Below are positions 17,901 to 27,273 of a stretch of DNA of 64,000 bases, piece after piece. The notes beneath the pieces were generated by a model that was given only the letters and a program-made list of their open reading frames with translations, ran no database searches and was not told the origin of the DNA. Each line of letters begins with the position of its first letter. The first letter of the stretch is position 1. Source of the stretch: Alkalibacterium gilvum (GTDB lineage: Bacteria > Bacillota > Bacilli > Lactobacillales > Carnobacteriaceae_A); NCBI RefSeq assembly GCF_900109085.1, contig NZ_FNYW01000003.1, positions 37,455 through 101,454 of the forward strand, in the 5' to 3' direction. The position numbers were made by a program, and so were the translations under genes.

Positions 17901-19259
17901 CTAGACATCTGTCTGCGAATGATTCATATCCGTAAAGAGTTGTATCTTTTGCTTGGATTTATTCCTATACATCTTTTTATCAACAATGTCATATAGTTGT
18001 TCAAATGGAACCCACTGACTGATCAGGGTATGACCGATTGACACTGATGGCGTTATAGTCAACCCATGAAAGCAAATCGGTTTTTCAACCTGCTGGATAA
18101 TACGGTTTTTAATGCTTTCTAATTCACTTATAGTGACATCATTTACTAAAATCATGATTTCATCGCCACCAATACGGCCAATAATATCTTGTTTTTTCAA
18201 AGAATGTTTCAGACGATTCGCACTAATGGTTAAGACTTGATCCCCCATTAAATGACCGTAAGTATCGTTTATTATCTTGAAATCATTAAAGTCAATTAAA
18301 AGCAGACCATTTTTCTTTCGTGATTTCTTAAGTGTTTTCTTAGCTGATAATTCGAACGTTTTTTTATTAAGTAACTGCGTCAACATATCCGTTCTAGACA
18401 GTTCTCTTTTATTGAAATATTGGTGAGTGAAAAACATGACCAGGAAGAATATAATTGCAATGAAGATATAAAAAATTATGATCTCTGGCTGGTAATAACT
18501 TTGCTCCCCAACCCATCCTTCGACAGGCATTGTACCAATCCGCCAAACCTGATCTGGAAGATGGATAGATGTCCTCAGTGCATCTGTTTTAAAGATATCC
18601 GTTTTCCCCCAAGACATGGTCTTTGCCCAATCGGATTCCACAACAATTGCTGAATCGAACAGATACATTTGATTAGCATAAAGTGTGCTTTCAATTAATT
18701 CATCAAAATCGATAACAACATTTGCGGAGCCCCAAATTTTTTCAGATTCAGCATCATCAACAATCACCGGTATGCGATTAAAAATTTTTCTATTTCCATG
18801 TGTCGTTTCTACAATCTCTTGTGCAATATGATTGTCTTCTTGATAGGTCTTTTTAAGAATCATTTCCTTATCTAACTCTTCCATCACGTTGAGTCCGATT
18901 AATTCCTCATTGCCTTCTAATGGATAAACAAAATTAATCACACCGTCCTCAGCTAAACTGACATTATCAATCAATGTATTGCGCTCTACAATAAGTTCAC
19001 TGTATTTAAGTAACTCACTTTCTTCAATATCAGGATTTTGACTTATGATCATTTCAAAGAAATCTGCGTAAAATAAACTGCTATCAAGGTGAGCTTTCAC
19101 TTCAGTTTTGACTCGATTTAAATGTTCATTAGCAGCAGTTTGCTGTTCTTCATATAATTGCTCATTCTGTTCAAGGTGTAACTTGTTTACTGGTATAAAT
19201 AATAGAGTAGATGCAAATATAGCTACGAGAAAAGAAACTAGCCATTGTTTTATTTTCAT
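17901..19259 (-). CDS. CHASE-sensor diguanylate cyclase (GGDEF)
   Basis: The architecture is one membrane helix (about 7-23), an extracytoplasmic sensor region (about 30-260), a second helix (about 262-282) and a cytoplasmic GGDEF domain. The sensor carries DNVSLAEDGVINFVYPLEGNEELIGLNV, the hallmark of CHASE domains, which bind small ligands outside the cell. The cyclase motif is intact (RIGGDEIMIL near residue 364), as are the DFNDFKIINDTYGHLMGD metal- and GTP-binding residues, so synthesis of c-di-GMP is expected. No EAL is attached. At 452 residues it appears complete. It is monocistronic and divergent from the DUF4153 gene. Confidence 0.88.
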   Translation of the reverse strand: MKIKQWLVSFLVAIFASTLLFIPVNKLHLEQNEQLYEEQQTAANEHLNRVKTEVKAHLDSSLFYADFFEMIISQNPDIEESELLKYSELIVERNTLIDNVSLAEDGVINFVYPLEGNEELIGLNVMEELDKEMILKKTYQEDNHIAQEIVETTHGNRKIFNRIPVIVDDAESEKIWGSANVVIDFDELIESTLYANQMYLFDSAIVVESDWAKTMSWGKTDIFKTDALRTSIHLPDQVWRIGTMPVEGWVGEQSYYQPEIIIFYIFIAIIFFLVMFFTHQYFNKRELSRTDMLTQLLNKKTFELSAKKTLKKSRKKNGLLLIDFNDFKIINDTYGHLMGDQVLTISANRLKHSLKKQDIIGRIGGDEIMILVNDVTISELESIKNRIIQQVEKPICFHGLTITPSVSIGHTLISQWVPFEQLYDIVDKKMYRNKSKQKIQLFTDMNHSQTDV

Positions 19260-19474
19260 GTCCGCCCACTCCTCCTATATATCAATATAATAAGTATACA
19301 CTAAACAATGGTATGATAAAATCATTTTTCACAGAAAATCATGAATTAAAACTATTCTATTCTCAAATGAACCATTAGTAATATATTACTTCTTTTAAGG
19401 GGGCTAGTTAATTGCAAATATATCGATAAGTACGTAAAATTAAGTAAATAGAAAATATTGACAGGAGGCTTTAT

Positions 19475-21241
19475 ATGGCTATAAAAAAATGGTTTATGGA
19501 TAGAAAAACACAGTGGTTTGCATCTTTTTCACGCTTCCCACTAGCTATCCTTGCACTCGTTATGATCGTTTCGTATACACTTATGATGGTAAACTTAGAA
19601 GGTAATCTGGATTATACGCCTCAACTTATAAGTGCAGGACTGGGGGCTATGATTCTTGTTTCCATTCAATTGTTTTCTGAAATAAAGAAAGTCAAAAAAA
19701 GAACTATGTGGGGCGCAAAACTTTTTAGTTTGTCGTTACCGATTCTCTACTATTTTTATCTACAACAGGCTCCTATGGACTTCAACCAGGCTGGCCAAAT
19801 TCGAACAATCGTTAGTTACTTTATATTATCCGTTTTGTTAATTTTACTGCCCTCACTCGTTAATCGTTTATCTTTTAGTGATGCACTCATTATTTTTATC
19901 AAAGCATTTTTCTCAAGCATCCTTGTCTCCTTTATTCTATATGTTGGTATCAGCGCAATATTTGGCGCATTTACAACCTTGATTTATGATTTAGATTATC
20001 GTTGGTTCACCTCTAGTGCCGCAATCGTTTTTCAGTTCATTGCACCGGTTTACTTTTTGTCTCAACTTCCACTGCTTGATGATCAACAACACGGAACATC
20101 TTTAGATACGGCAAAGAGCATGCCATCTTTACTAAATATTTTGATTGCTTACGTTATCACACCTGTCTTACTTGTTTTCAGTTTAATCCTGATCGTGTAC
20201 ATTTTAATCAATCTGTCTGGTGACTTTTGGCAAGATAACTTATTGGAACCTATGTTGATTAGTTATACAATCATTGGAATTATTACAGTCTTTCTATCTG
20301 AAAATATAAACAAGAGTATATCGCGTTTGTTTAGTCGTTTTTTCCCGTACCTTTTACTCGTTATTGCGATTTTCCAGACCCTTTCCTCTGGTCTTAAGAC
20401 CGCTGATCAAGGGTTAACGCATAACCGTTATTTTGTATTGATGTTCGGTGTTTTCTCTATAGTGAGTATGCTCATTTATATCTTTATATCGTCAAAAAAA
20501 GTAGTTATCCCATTCCTACTTATTGGTTTAAGCATCTTATCTATTTTACCTATCGTCGGTGCTGTTCCGGCCTCAATTAAATACCAGACCGTTAAATTGG
20601 ATGCCCTTGTTGAACCTTATATCGAAGATACTGGAAAAGTAAGTTCATTAAAGGATGTCCTCACTACTAAAGAAAAAACACGTTTTAGCTACAGTATGGA
20701 TTATTTAAATCAACAAGAAACGTTGGATCAATTGGAGTGGCTACCCAAACATTTTGATTACTCTTCTGATTTTGAAGAGGCGTTTGGCTTTTCTTCAGAT
20801 TATTATCTTTATCATTCAGAAAATCAAAACATTTCTCACTTACCTGAGTCGACGTATGCTTACATTGAATTAGATTCAAGCAAGCCCCTTGTTTTATCTA
20901 CGGATAGTGTGGATGAAGTGGTGACCTTTTCTACTCATCAGATAATTGATAAGACCATCGCATTGAACCGTGAGTCTTTGAAGGTGAAAATAAGTAATGT
21001 CGGAGAAGACTTCTTTGTAAAACTTATTGAAGGGGAAGAAACGTCATTAGAGGTAGACTTGTCGGAGTTACTCAACATCCCATCTGAAACAAATCAAACC
21101 GATCCTACACGTTCTCTAGAGGAAATGAAATGGACCGAAGAAACAGATAACTTTCGTTTAACTGTAATAGTGAAGAGCTTTGAAAGACAAGAAAAGACTT
21201 TTACAAATGGAGAGTTTATTCTTTTAATTGATTACAAATGA
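19475..21241 (+). CDS. DUF4153 family polytopic membrane protein
   Basis: The 588-residue product begins near FSRFPLAILALVMIV and has about ten to twelve membrane segments in the first 370 residues. It includes the F-x-x-x-D-Y-R-W-F region seen in DUF4153 proteins. The C-terminal 210 residues are hydrophilic and probably extracytoplasmic. The function of the family is unknown. AGGAGGC precedes the ATG. No clear operon partner is present; the aldo/keto reductase gene follows after 77 bp and has its own ribosome site. Confidence 0.75.
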   Translation: MAIKKWFMDRKTQWFASFSRFPLAILALVMIVSYTLMMVNLEGNLDYTPQLISAGLGAMILVSIQLFSEIKKVKKRTMWGAKLFSLSLPILYYFYLQQAPMDFNQAGQIRTIVSYFILSVLLILLPSLVNRLSFSDALIIFIKAFFSSILVSFILYVGISAIFGAFTTLIYDLDYRWFTSSAAIVFQFIAPVYFLSQLPLLDDQQHGTSLDTAKSMPSLLNILIAYVITPVLLVFSLILIVYILINLSGDFWQDNLLEPMLISYTIIGIITVFLSENINKSISRLFSRFFPYLLLVIAIFQTLSSGLKTADQGLTHNRYFVLMFGVFSIVSMLIYIFISSKKVVIPFLLIGLSILSILPIVGAVPASIKYQTVKLDALVEPYIEDTGKVSSLKDVLTTKEKTRFSYSMDYLNQQETLDQLEWLPKHFDYSSDFEEAFGFSSDYYLYHSENQNISHLPESTYAYIELDSSKPLVLSTDSVDEVVTFSTHQIIDKTIALNRESLKVKISNVGEDFFVKLIEGEETSLEVDLSELLNIPSETNQTDPTRSLEEMKWTEETDNFRLTVIVKSFERQEKTFTNGEFILLIDYK

Positions 21242-21318
21242 CTTTAGAAACCTTAAGTAAGCATTTTCATTATTTTTACGTTATACTTATGGCAGATGAA
21301 TAATATAGGAGGAATTGA

Positions 21319-22134
21319 ATGATGGACAAGGAAACATTTACATTTAACAATGGTGTCAGCATCCCCAGTATAGGCTTTGGAACGTGGCAAATCCCAAATG
21401 AGGAAGCTTATGATTCTGTGACGATGGCTTTAAAAAACGGCTACACTCATATTGATACGGCCCTCGCTTATAAAAATGAAGAAAATGTTGGTAAGGCTAT
21501 TCACGACTTCGATGTGAAACGTGAAGATATCTTTATCACAAGTAAACTTCCTGCAAATATTAAAGGCTATGATGAAACACTTGAAGCTTTCAATAAAACA
21601 ATGACTCATTTAGGTGTTGATTACCTTGACCTCTACCTTATCCATGCGCCCTGGCCGTGGGACGATATAGGAAAAGAGTGTACAGAAGGAAACATCCAAT
21701 CCTGGAAAGCTATGGAAGCCTTGTATAAAGAAGGTAAGATAAAAGCAATTGGTGTATCGAATTTTGAAATCAAACATTTAAAGCCTATCTTAGAAACCTG
21801 TGATATCGTACCTTTAGCTAATCAAATTCCCTTTTATATCGGAAAAGATCAAGAGAACCTTTTGGCATTCTGTAAAGAGCATAGTATTGTTGTCGAAGCT
21901 TACTCACCTCTGGCTACTGGAGATATTCTAAATCTACCTGAACTTAAAGAGATGGCAGAAAAATATGATGTGACCGTTGCACAACTAGCTATCCGTTATT
22001 GTTTAGAAAAAGATACTTTACCTCTGCCTAAATCAACGCATGAAAAACGTATTATCGAGAATAAACAACTTGATTTCAAGATTTTTAAAGAAGATGTTAC
22101 GAAACTAGATAAAATTAAAGACGTTCGCAAGTAA
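21319..22134 (+). CDS. Aldo/keto reductase
   Basis: An NADPH-dependent (beta/alpha)8-barrel reductase of carbonyl compounds. The tetrad is intact: D46 (HIDTALAY), Y51, K76 (ITSKLP) and H109 (LYLIHAPWPW). The late NADPH-binding region LPLPKSTHEKRIIENKQLDF is also present. At 271 residues it belongs with the short bacterial 2,5-diketogluconate reductase-like group. The substrate is not predictable. GGAGG lies upstream of the tandem ATGs. Confidence 0.9.
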   Translation: MMDKETFTFNNGVSIPSIGFGTWQIPNEEAYDSVTMALKNGYTHIDTALAYKNEENVGKAIHDFDVKREDIFITSKLPANIKGYDETLEAFNKTMTHLGVDYLDLYLIHAPWPWDDIGKECTEGNIQSWKAMEALYKEGKIKAIGVSNFEIKHLKPILETCDIVPLANQIPFYIGKDQENLLAFCKEHSIVVEAYSPLATGDILNLPELKEMAEKYDVTVAQLAIRYCLEKDTLPLPKSTHEKRIIENKQLDFKIFKEDVTKLDKIKDVRK

Positions 22135-22141
22135 TTTCTGC

Positions 22142-22189
22142 ATGCAAAAACCCGTTAACTCATACTCTTTAAAGTTAGCGGGTTTGCAT
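22142..22189. terminator. Bidirectional terminator between the AKR gene and nanE
   Basis: Long imperfect stem (ATGCAAA, ACCCG and TAACT on the left; AGTTA, CGGGT and TTTGCAT on the right) in the gap between convergent genes. Confidence 0.75.
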
Positions 22190-22208
22190 TTTATCTAAAC
22201 TTTTACTC

Positions 22209-22889
22209 CTAGTTATTCATCGTATCAATAAATCTCTTCGTTATCGCTTGTGGGCGCGTAATCGCACTGCCAACAACGACCGAATATGCCCCGTGATTTA
22301 ATACAGCCTTTGCTTTTTCAGGTGTATCAACGTTTCCTTCAGCTATAACTGGTATGGAAATATTTTCTATATACTCTTTCAGCATAGCATAATCGTTCTC
22401 AAAAATTGATTCGTTTTCTGTATAGCTTGTATAGCCGACAAGTGTGGTTGATACAACATCAAAACCTAAACGCTCAGCCTCAACGCCTTCTTTAACGGTA
22501 GAGGTATCGGCCATCAAGAGAACATCATCATACTTTGCCCGAATAGCTTCTACAAATGCTTCAAGACTTTCCCCTTCAGGACGTTCCTGCTTCGTCGCAT
22601 CGAGTGCAATCATGTCACTCCCCGCATCCATCAACTCATCTACTTCTTTCATTGTTGCTGTAATATAAACCTTTGATCCTTGATAATGACGTTTAACTAA
22701 CCCAATAATTGGTAAAGAGGTCTGTTTTTTAATCTCTGCAATATCTTCTTTCGAGTTCGCACGTATCGCTGCAGCACCACCTTCTGTTACTGCTTTGGCC
22801 ATACGTCCCATAATAAACGAACTATAGAGTGGCTCATCCGAGAGAGCTTGACAAGACACAATTAATTTATTTTTTACTATATTTAACAT
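22209..22889 (-). CDS. nanE: N-acetylmannosamine-6-phosphate 2-epimerase
   Basis: NanE converts ManNAc-6-P to GlcNAc-6-P in sialic acid and ManNAc catabolism. The TIM-barrel blocks IVSCQALSDEPLYSSFIMGRMAKAV, GLVKRHYQGSKVYITAT, MIALDATKQERP, MADTSTVKEG and VIAEGNVDTPEKA are all present, including the catalytic Lys and Glu. The start at 22889 (MLNIVKNKL) has GGAGGG six bases upstream, and the extra 37 residues of the longer frame lack homology. Length is 226 residues. No nanA or nanK is beside it; the divergent GntR gene is the likely regulator. A ROK kinase at 48.7-49.6 kb is one candidate ManNAc kinase but is better explained by its own cluster. Confidence 0.92.
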   Translation of the reverse strand: MLNIVKNKLIVSCQALSDEPLYSSFIMGRMAKAVTEGGAAAIRANSKEDIAEIKKQTSLPIIGLVKRHYQGSKVYITATMKEVDELMDAGSDMIALDATKQERPEGESLEAFVEAIRAKYDDVLLMADTSTVKEGVEAERLGFDVVSTTLVGYTSYTENESIFENDYAMLKEYIENISIPVIAEGNVDTPEKAKAVLNHGAYSVVVGSAITRPQAITKRFIDTMNN

Positions 22890-22934
22890 ATTAGTCCCTC
22901 CAACTGCTTGATTTTTGCTTTTATTAAGTATATC

Positions 22935-22957
22935 ATAACAAGTATAAGACGTGTTAT
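22935..22957. promoter_or_regulatory. Candidate operator between nanE and the GntR gene
   Basis: Inverted repeat ATAACA (22935-22940) and TGTTAT (22952-22957) in the divergent promoter region. GntR-family proteins bind such palindromes. Only one copy is seen, so this is tentative. Confidence 0.35.
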
Positions 22958-23065
22958 TTATTCGTTTGAACAAAATTATAGTTGTCATCGAATGGCACAA
23001 AGTTCGTTTTTGGGTATGTTATACTCTACCATGCGAGTCAACTATAAAAGAAAGTTTGGTGCGTT

Positions 23066-23782
23066 ATGAAAAAATATGAAGAAATTTATACTGATATTAA
23101 AAATAAAATTATTAATGGCGACTATTCTGCAACAGCACAGCTTCCTTTTGAAAAGGACCTATGTGAAGCTTACACCACAAGTAAGATGACAGTCAAGCGC
23201 GCATTGGATTTACTCGTTGATGAGGGGTTAATTATTAAGCGTCGTGGGTCAGGTACATTCGTTAAAGACTTGAGTCAAAAAGAAATTAATCGTATCACCC
23301 AATTGAACCAACTCAATGGATTTACAGCTACCTATGACAAGGATGGTAATAAAGTCACTAGTAAAATCTTGGACTTTGACGTTATCCAGGCTGATGACAT
23401 TGTAATGGATAAATTAAATTTAAAACCCGGTAGTTTTGTTTACACTATTTATCGCTTAAGATATATAAACGATAAACCAGTTGTGTTGGAAAAAACAGCC
23501 ATGCCTATTGAACGCGTCCCCGGCCTTGAGCAGACACATTTGGAAAATTCTATCTATCACTACCTTAAAGAAGACTTAGACTTAACTATCCAAAGCGCTC
23601 ACCGTCAGTACACGGTTAAAAAAGCAGACGAAGATGAAGCTCTTCAGTTAGATATTGAGAAAGATGATCCCGTTGCTGTAACAGAACAAATCACTTATCT
23701 CGATACAGGCGAAACAATCGAATACGGTATAACAAAGTCACGTGCAGATATGTTTATTGCAGAAACAATTGTTACAAAATAA
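23066..23782 (+). CDS. GntR family regulator with UTRA ligand domain
   Basis: An N-terminal winged helix (about residues 1-70, with LPFEKDLCEAYTTSKMTVKRALDLL and the wing RRGSGTFV) precedes a UTRA domain (about 90-235) that normally binds phosphosugars. At 238 residues it is standard for the HutC subfamily. It is divergent from nanE, which suggests control of amino-sugar catabolism with ManNAc-6-P or GlcNAc-6-P as a possible effector. It is only distantly similar to the second UTRA regulator at 61.3-62.0 kb, so they probably have different operators. Confidence 0.88.
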   Translation: MKKYEEIYTDIKNKIINGDYSATAQLPFEKDLCEAYTTSKMTVKRALDLLVDEGLIIKRRGSGTFVKDLSQKEINRITQLNQLNGFTATYDKDGNKVTSKILDFDVIQADDIVMDKLNLKPGSFVYTIYRLRYINDKPVVLEKTAMPIERVPGLEQTHLENSIYHYLKEDLDLTIQSAHRQYTVKKADEDEALQLDIEKDDPVAVTEQITYLDTGETIEYGITKSRADMFIAETIVTK

Positions 23783-23785
23783 CGA

Positions 23786-23836
23786 AAAAGAGTCCAACCT
23801 AGAAAAGACTAAACATCTTTAAGGTTGGACCTTTTT
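23786..23836. terminator. Bidirectional terminator
   Basis: AGTCCAACCT-type stem: GTCCAACCT (23792-23800) with AGGTTGGAC (23822-23830), A-rich before and T-rich after. It ends the GntR gene (+) and overlaps the end of the glycosyltransferase gene (-). Confidence 0.8.
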
Positions 23837-24911
23837 ATTTTTCACGCGTTTTAAAGACAAGTGATTTTTGGATACGGTAACTCATAATAAATAAGAGTGC
23901 ATCAATAACTATCTTTAAAATTAATTCCTTTATGCTGGTTAGTTGGAATAGCCAATACACACTTATCCCCGATACCAGTGCTACCACCAAAGCAAGTCCA
24001 TAATAACTAATTAATGTTTGCTTTAAATTTTTATCACTTTCAAATACCCATCTTCGATTGAGTACAAAGTTAAATACACTAGATACGACGCGCGCTAAGA
24101 TAGTTGCGACGATGATTTGACTCCGTGTGATTAAAAAGCTAAATAAAAATAAGAAGAATTGGAAAAAAGCAAGATCAATCAAAAAAGAAGAAAAAGATAC
24201 ACTCATAAACTTGAAAAAATTCTTGAACAGCAAGGCATAAATATCCACAGAATCTTTCAGCGCATTGAAGTGACTTTCGACATTATCTTCAATATACACC
24301 GTTTCAATAGGTACTTCTTGGAAAGTAATATCTTCTTTCACCGCAACAACAAGCATATTCGTTTCATAGCTATAACGCTCCCCTTCAATAGCTACGAAAG
24401 TTGACAAAAGGCTTATAGGAATTCCTCTAAGTCCGGTTTGTGTATCAACCAACCCTTTACCATATAAGAGTTTGAAAAGATGTTTAGTTATGGTGTTCCC
24501 CAGACGACTTGTCCAAGGTACGTTATCTTCATTAAAGCTTCTTACTCCAAGTACTAAAGCATTAGCTGCCTCTTCTTCCATTTTACAGGAAAGTTTGAGT
24601 ACATCTTCGATTGTGTGCTGTCCATCGCCATCAACTGTAATGACTCCCGAATAGTCTGACGCATTTGGATCAGTTAATATGTAATTGAACCCACTCTTTA
24701 AGGCACGCCCTTTCCCCATATTGACGGAATGCGTTAATACCGTCACTTCCGGAAGCTTTTTAAGCGTTTCAAATAACGGGGCCTTCTCAGCAGCGCTACC
24801 ATCATTGACGATAATAATGGATGCGTATTGTTCATCAATCAGCTTCCTTACATAAGGGAGGAAGGCATCATTTGGATTTAATACAGGAATAACAATAATA
24901 GTTTTTCTCAT
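23835..24911 (-). CDS. Family 2 glycosyltransferase fused to a GtrA domain
   Basis: Residues of about 1-225 form a DPM1-like GT2 domain (VIPVLNPND, IIVNDGSA, MGKGRALKSGFNYI, TVDGDGQHTIEDV, TQTGLRGIP). Residues of about 230-358 form a four-helix GtrA domain (SFLIDLAFFQFFL, NFVLNRRWVF, IQKSLVFK). Such proteins probably attach a sugar to undecaprenyl phosphate and help move it across the membrane for wall or teichoic acid decoration. Both domains appear intact, unlike the separate GtrA gene at 16.5 kb. Monocistronic. Confidence 0.88.
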   Translation of the reverse strand: MRKTIIVIPVLNPNDAFLPYVRKLIDEQYASIIIVNDGSAAEKAPLFETLKKLPEVTVLTHSVNMGKGRALKSGFNYILTDPNASDYSGVITVDGDGQHTIEDVLKLSCKMEEEAANALVLGVRSFNEDNVPWTSRLGNTITKHLFKLLYGKGLVDTQTGLRGIPISLLSTFVAIEGERYSYETNMLVVAVKEDITFQEVPIETVYIEDNVESHFNALKDSVDIYALLFKNFFKFMSVSFSSFLIDLAFFQFFLFLFSFLITRSQIIVATILARVVSSVFNFVLNRRWVFESDKNLKQTLISYYGLALVVALVSGISVYWLFQLTSIKELILKIVIDALLFIMSYRIQKSLVFKTREK

Positions 24912-25119
24912 AAGGACTCCTTTGTAAATGATATTTATGATAAAACATAACTCTTACCATATTGTCTTTATTTTTTTATCATAACATATTTTGCTTATTC
25001 TATAATAGTATAAGCGACAATGGGCTAGTAATTTTTGAGTACTTTTGAGTAAAGATAGTCTGCTTCTATCGTCTTAGTGATACAGAGGAAAGGATTTTTA
25101 ATTAAGGAGCGTTGCTCGG

Positions 25120-25424
25120 TTCGGACACTTCTCGAGTTTTCCAAGGCTAAATGTGTCGAACTACTCAATCTTCGACAGGTCAAGCCTTGTTTTATTTTTT
25201 AATGTGTCAAAGGTGGGCTGGGTTCGGACACTCTTGAAGTTTCCCAAGCGAAAATGTGTCGAACAACTTAATCTTCGACAGTTTCAGCCTTGATTTATTT
25301 TTTTAAATGTCGAAGTCGTGCCAAGTTCGGACAATTCCAACGTTTCCCAAGTGAGAATGTGTCGAACTACTCAATCTTCGACAGGTCAAGCCTTGTTTTA
25401 TTTTTTAATGTGTCGAAGTCCACA
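25120..25424. repeat. Tandem hairpin array, 103-bp period (array 2)
   Basis: Three units: the motif TTCGGACA recurs at 25120, 25223 and 25326, and hairpin TGTCGAA...TTCGACA (10-base loop) starts at 25154, 25257 and 25360, all exactly 103 bp apart. Each hairpin is followed by a T-rich stretch ending AATGTG. The order hairpin A, T-rich spacer with AATGTG, then the TTCGGACA arm copies the layout of array 1. The array occupies the middle of the 660-bp gap between the GT2-GtrA and acetyltransferase genes; no gene is seen in the rest of that gap. Confidence 0.85.
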
Positions 25425-25517
25425 TATATTAAATATATAGATTAAAATCTCCCTCAAATTTCTTCACATTCATTTCTCAAAGTCTAAACTAAGATTAATC
25501 AATATATGTTGACGTGT

Positions 25518-25556
25518 AAAAAACGTCGTCTCCCTTAAAGGAAGGCGACGTTTTTT
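25518..25556. terminator. Probable terminator
   Basis: AAAAAACGTCG (25518-25528) pairs with CGACGTTTTTT (25546-25556) around an imperfect inner stem. It is downstream of the acetyltransferase gene on the minus strand. Confidence 0.7.
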
Positions 25557-25575
25557 CTACCGATTATTCTTTGTT

Positions 25576-26142
25576 TTAGACTTTTTTAGTGTTTGACTCC
25601 ATCTTTTGCCATTCCTCTTTCAGCAAGCCATAAATCACCATCGTAAGATATTTCCCATTGATATATTCATCATCTCGTCGAGTACCTTCTTGGATAAAGC
25701 CCAGTCTCCTGGCTATGTTTCTACTTTTTATATTTTCTTCAGCTGCCCAGATTTCAACTTTGTGTAGGTCACGTTCCATAAAAGCATAGTCCAACAGAGT
25801 GCTTACCGCTTTTGTCATAATCCCCAGTCCGGTAAAGTCAGGGCCTAGCCAGTATCCGATTTCTCCCGAACGCGTGGACCAATTAATATCTTGCAGACTA
25901 ATGCTTCCAGCTATTTCGCCTTTATAGAGAATCAGACAATGCAAGGCTTGCTTATTTACATACTCAAGGAGATGCTGTCGGGTTGCCTTCTCAACATCAC
26001 CAACCGATTGAACACTCTTTACCCACACCATGTAAGAGGATAAATGATCCCGCGATGAATCGATTAGTTGAAAAAAAGCGTCATTATCTTGATAATCTTT
26101 CAGCTTCAAAGAAATATTTTTATCAATGATTTTTGTAAACAT
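25576..26142 (-). CDS. GNAT acetyltransferase, RimJ/RimL-like
   Basis: The 188-residue protein has the RimL-type GNAT layout. It shows SGEIGYWLGPDFTGLGIMTKAV (acetyl-CoA pyrophosphate loop region), LHKVEIWAAEENIKSRNIARRLGFIQEGTRRDDEYINGKYLTMVIYGLL. This subgroup contains N-terminal acetyltransferases of ribosomal proteins and acetyltransferases acting on small molecules (YdaF-like). The substrate cannot be told. GGAGG precedes the ATG. Confidence 0.85.
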   Translation of the reverse strand: MFTKIIDKNISLKLKDYQDNDAFFQLIDSSRDHLSSYMVWVKSVQSVGDVEKATRQHLLEYVNKQALHCLILYKGEIAGSISLQDINWSTRSGEIGYWLGPDFTGLGIMTKAVSTLLDYAFMERDLHKVEIWAAEENIKSRNIARRLGFIQEGTRRDDEYINGKYLTMVIYGLLKEEWQKMESNTKKV

Positions 26143-26287
26143 TTCATTCGCCTCCTTCGGTTTGCTTTATTTTACCCAGTATAGCATGTAAGAAGCCTCT
26201 TCCTTCTTTTTAATGTAATTTTCAAAAGTTTTGAGTAACACTCTAATCGTTTATGCCCTATCTTTTTATGTTAATAATCGTTCCAAG

Positions 26288-26323
26288 AGAAAAACGCCCA
26301 GTAAATTTGCTACTGAGCGTTTT
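26288..26323 (-). terminator. Intrinsic terminator after the second AKR gene
   Basis: AAAACGC and CAGTA on the left pair with TACTG and GCGTTTT on the right (one mismatch). On the minus strand it is followed by a T-run. Confidence 0.75.
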
Positions 26324-26358
26324 CTTGACCTATTATGATTTATGTTACTTGCTTTGAC

Positions 26359-27204
26359 CTAGTCGAATTCTTCATATTCGTTTGGATGCTGACCTTCGAC
26401 TCTTCCAGGTTCTCCTTTATCCAAGGTATTAATTAATTCAATCTCTTCATCCGTTAATGAGAAATCAAAGATATCAAGATTGGCCTTTTGATTTTTTGGA
26501 GAAGCCGCTTTAGCCACAGTTAATACGTCATTTTCAATATTCCATCTTAAAACGACTTGAGCGGGAGATTTTCCGTACTTCTTACCGATTTCTTTTAGAA
26601 CATCTATATCTAAGACATTCAACTTGCCTCTTCCAAAAGGACTCCAGCCTTCTGTTAAAATACCGCGCTCTTTATTGACTCTAACCAATTCATTATTATT
26701 AAAATAAGGATGGCGTTCAATTTGGTTTGTAGCCGGCGTGACTCCTGTTTCATCAATGATACGATCCAAGTGTTCTTCCAAAAAGTTTGATACACCGATG
26801 GATTTGATTAAGCCAAATTTTTGCGCGTCAACTAATGCTTGCCATGCTTCGGCGTATTTATCTATTCTCGGTAAAGGCCAGTGGATGAGATACTTATCAA
26901 AATAATCTAACCCCGTACGATAAAGGGATTCTTGAATCATTAAAATAGCTTTATCATAGTCATGTGCTTCACCAGGAAGTTTTGAACTGATAATCAGCTC
27001 TTCCCTCGGAACTGAGGATTGCCTAACTGCTTCCCCAACCATACCTTCGTTATTGTAGTTCGTAGATGTATCAATAAGACGATACCCATTATTGATAGCG
27101 GAAAGTGTGCTCGCTACACCTTGTGTTCCTTTGACATAGACAGTACCAAAACCAACTTTAGGAAGGCGTAAACCATCATTTGTTTCAAAATAATGTTTAT
27201 TCAT
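26359..27204 (-). CDS. Aldo/keto reductase
   Basis: The catalytic tetrad is complete: D45 (LIDTSTNY), Y50, K75 (ISSKLP) and H108 (KYLIHWPLP). The NADPH region VAKAASPKNQKANLDIFDF follows. At 281 residues it is the same subgroup as the reductase at 21.3 kb but clearly not a recent duplicate. The gene is followed by a terminator, and the M24-like gene begins 70 bp upstream, so they may be co-transcribed. Confidence 0.9.
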   Translation of the reverse strand: MNKHYFETNDGLRLPKVGFGTVYVKGTQGVASTLSAINNGYRLIDTSTNYNNEGMVGEAVRQSSVPREELIISSKLPGEAHDYDKAILMIQESLYRTGLDYFDKYLIHWPLPRIDKYAEAWQALVDAQKFGLIKSIGVSNFLEEHLDRIIDETGVTPATNQIERHPYFNNNELVRVNKERGILTEGWSPFGRGKLNVLDIDVLKEIGKKYGKSPAQVVLRWNIENDVLTVAKAASPKNQKANLDIFDFSLTDEEIELINTLDKGEPGRVEGQHPNEYEEFD

Positions 27205-27273
27205 AACTCTTGTCTCCTCTCAAACGTTCTTCATTTATTATACAAAATTTCAGTTTAAATCTAAAGCAAGGCA

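Noticed and set aside
25120..25424. Possible CRISPR array
   Set aside because: The units are contiguous 103-bp tandem repeats with variable hairpins, not short identical repeats separated by unique spacers, and no cas genes are present.
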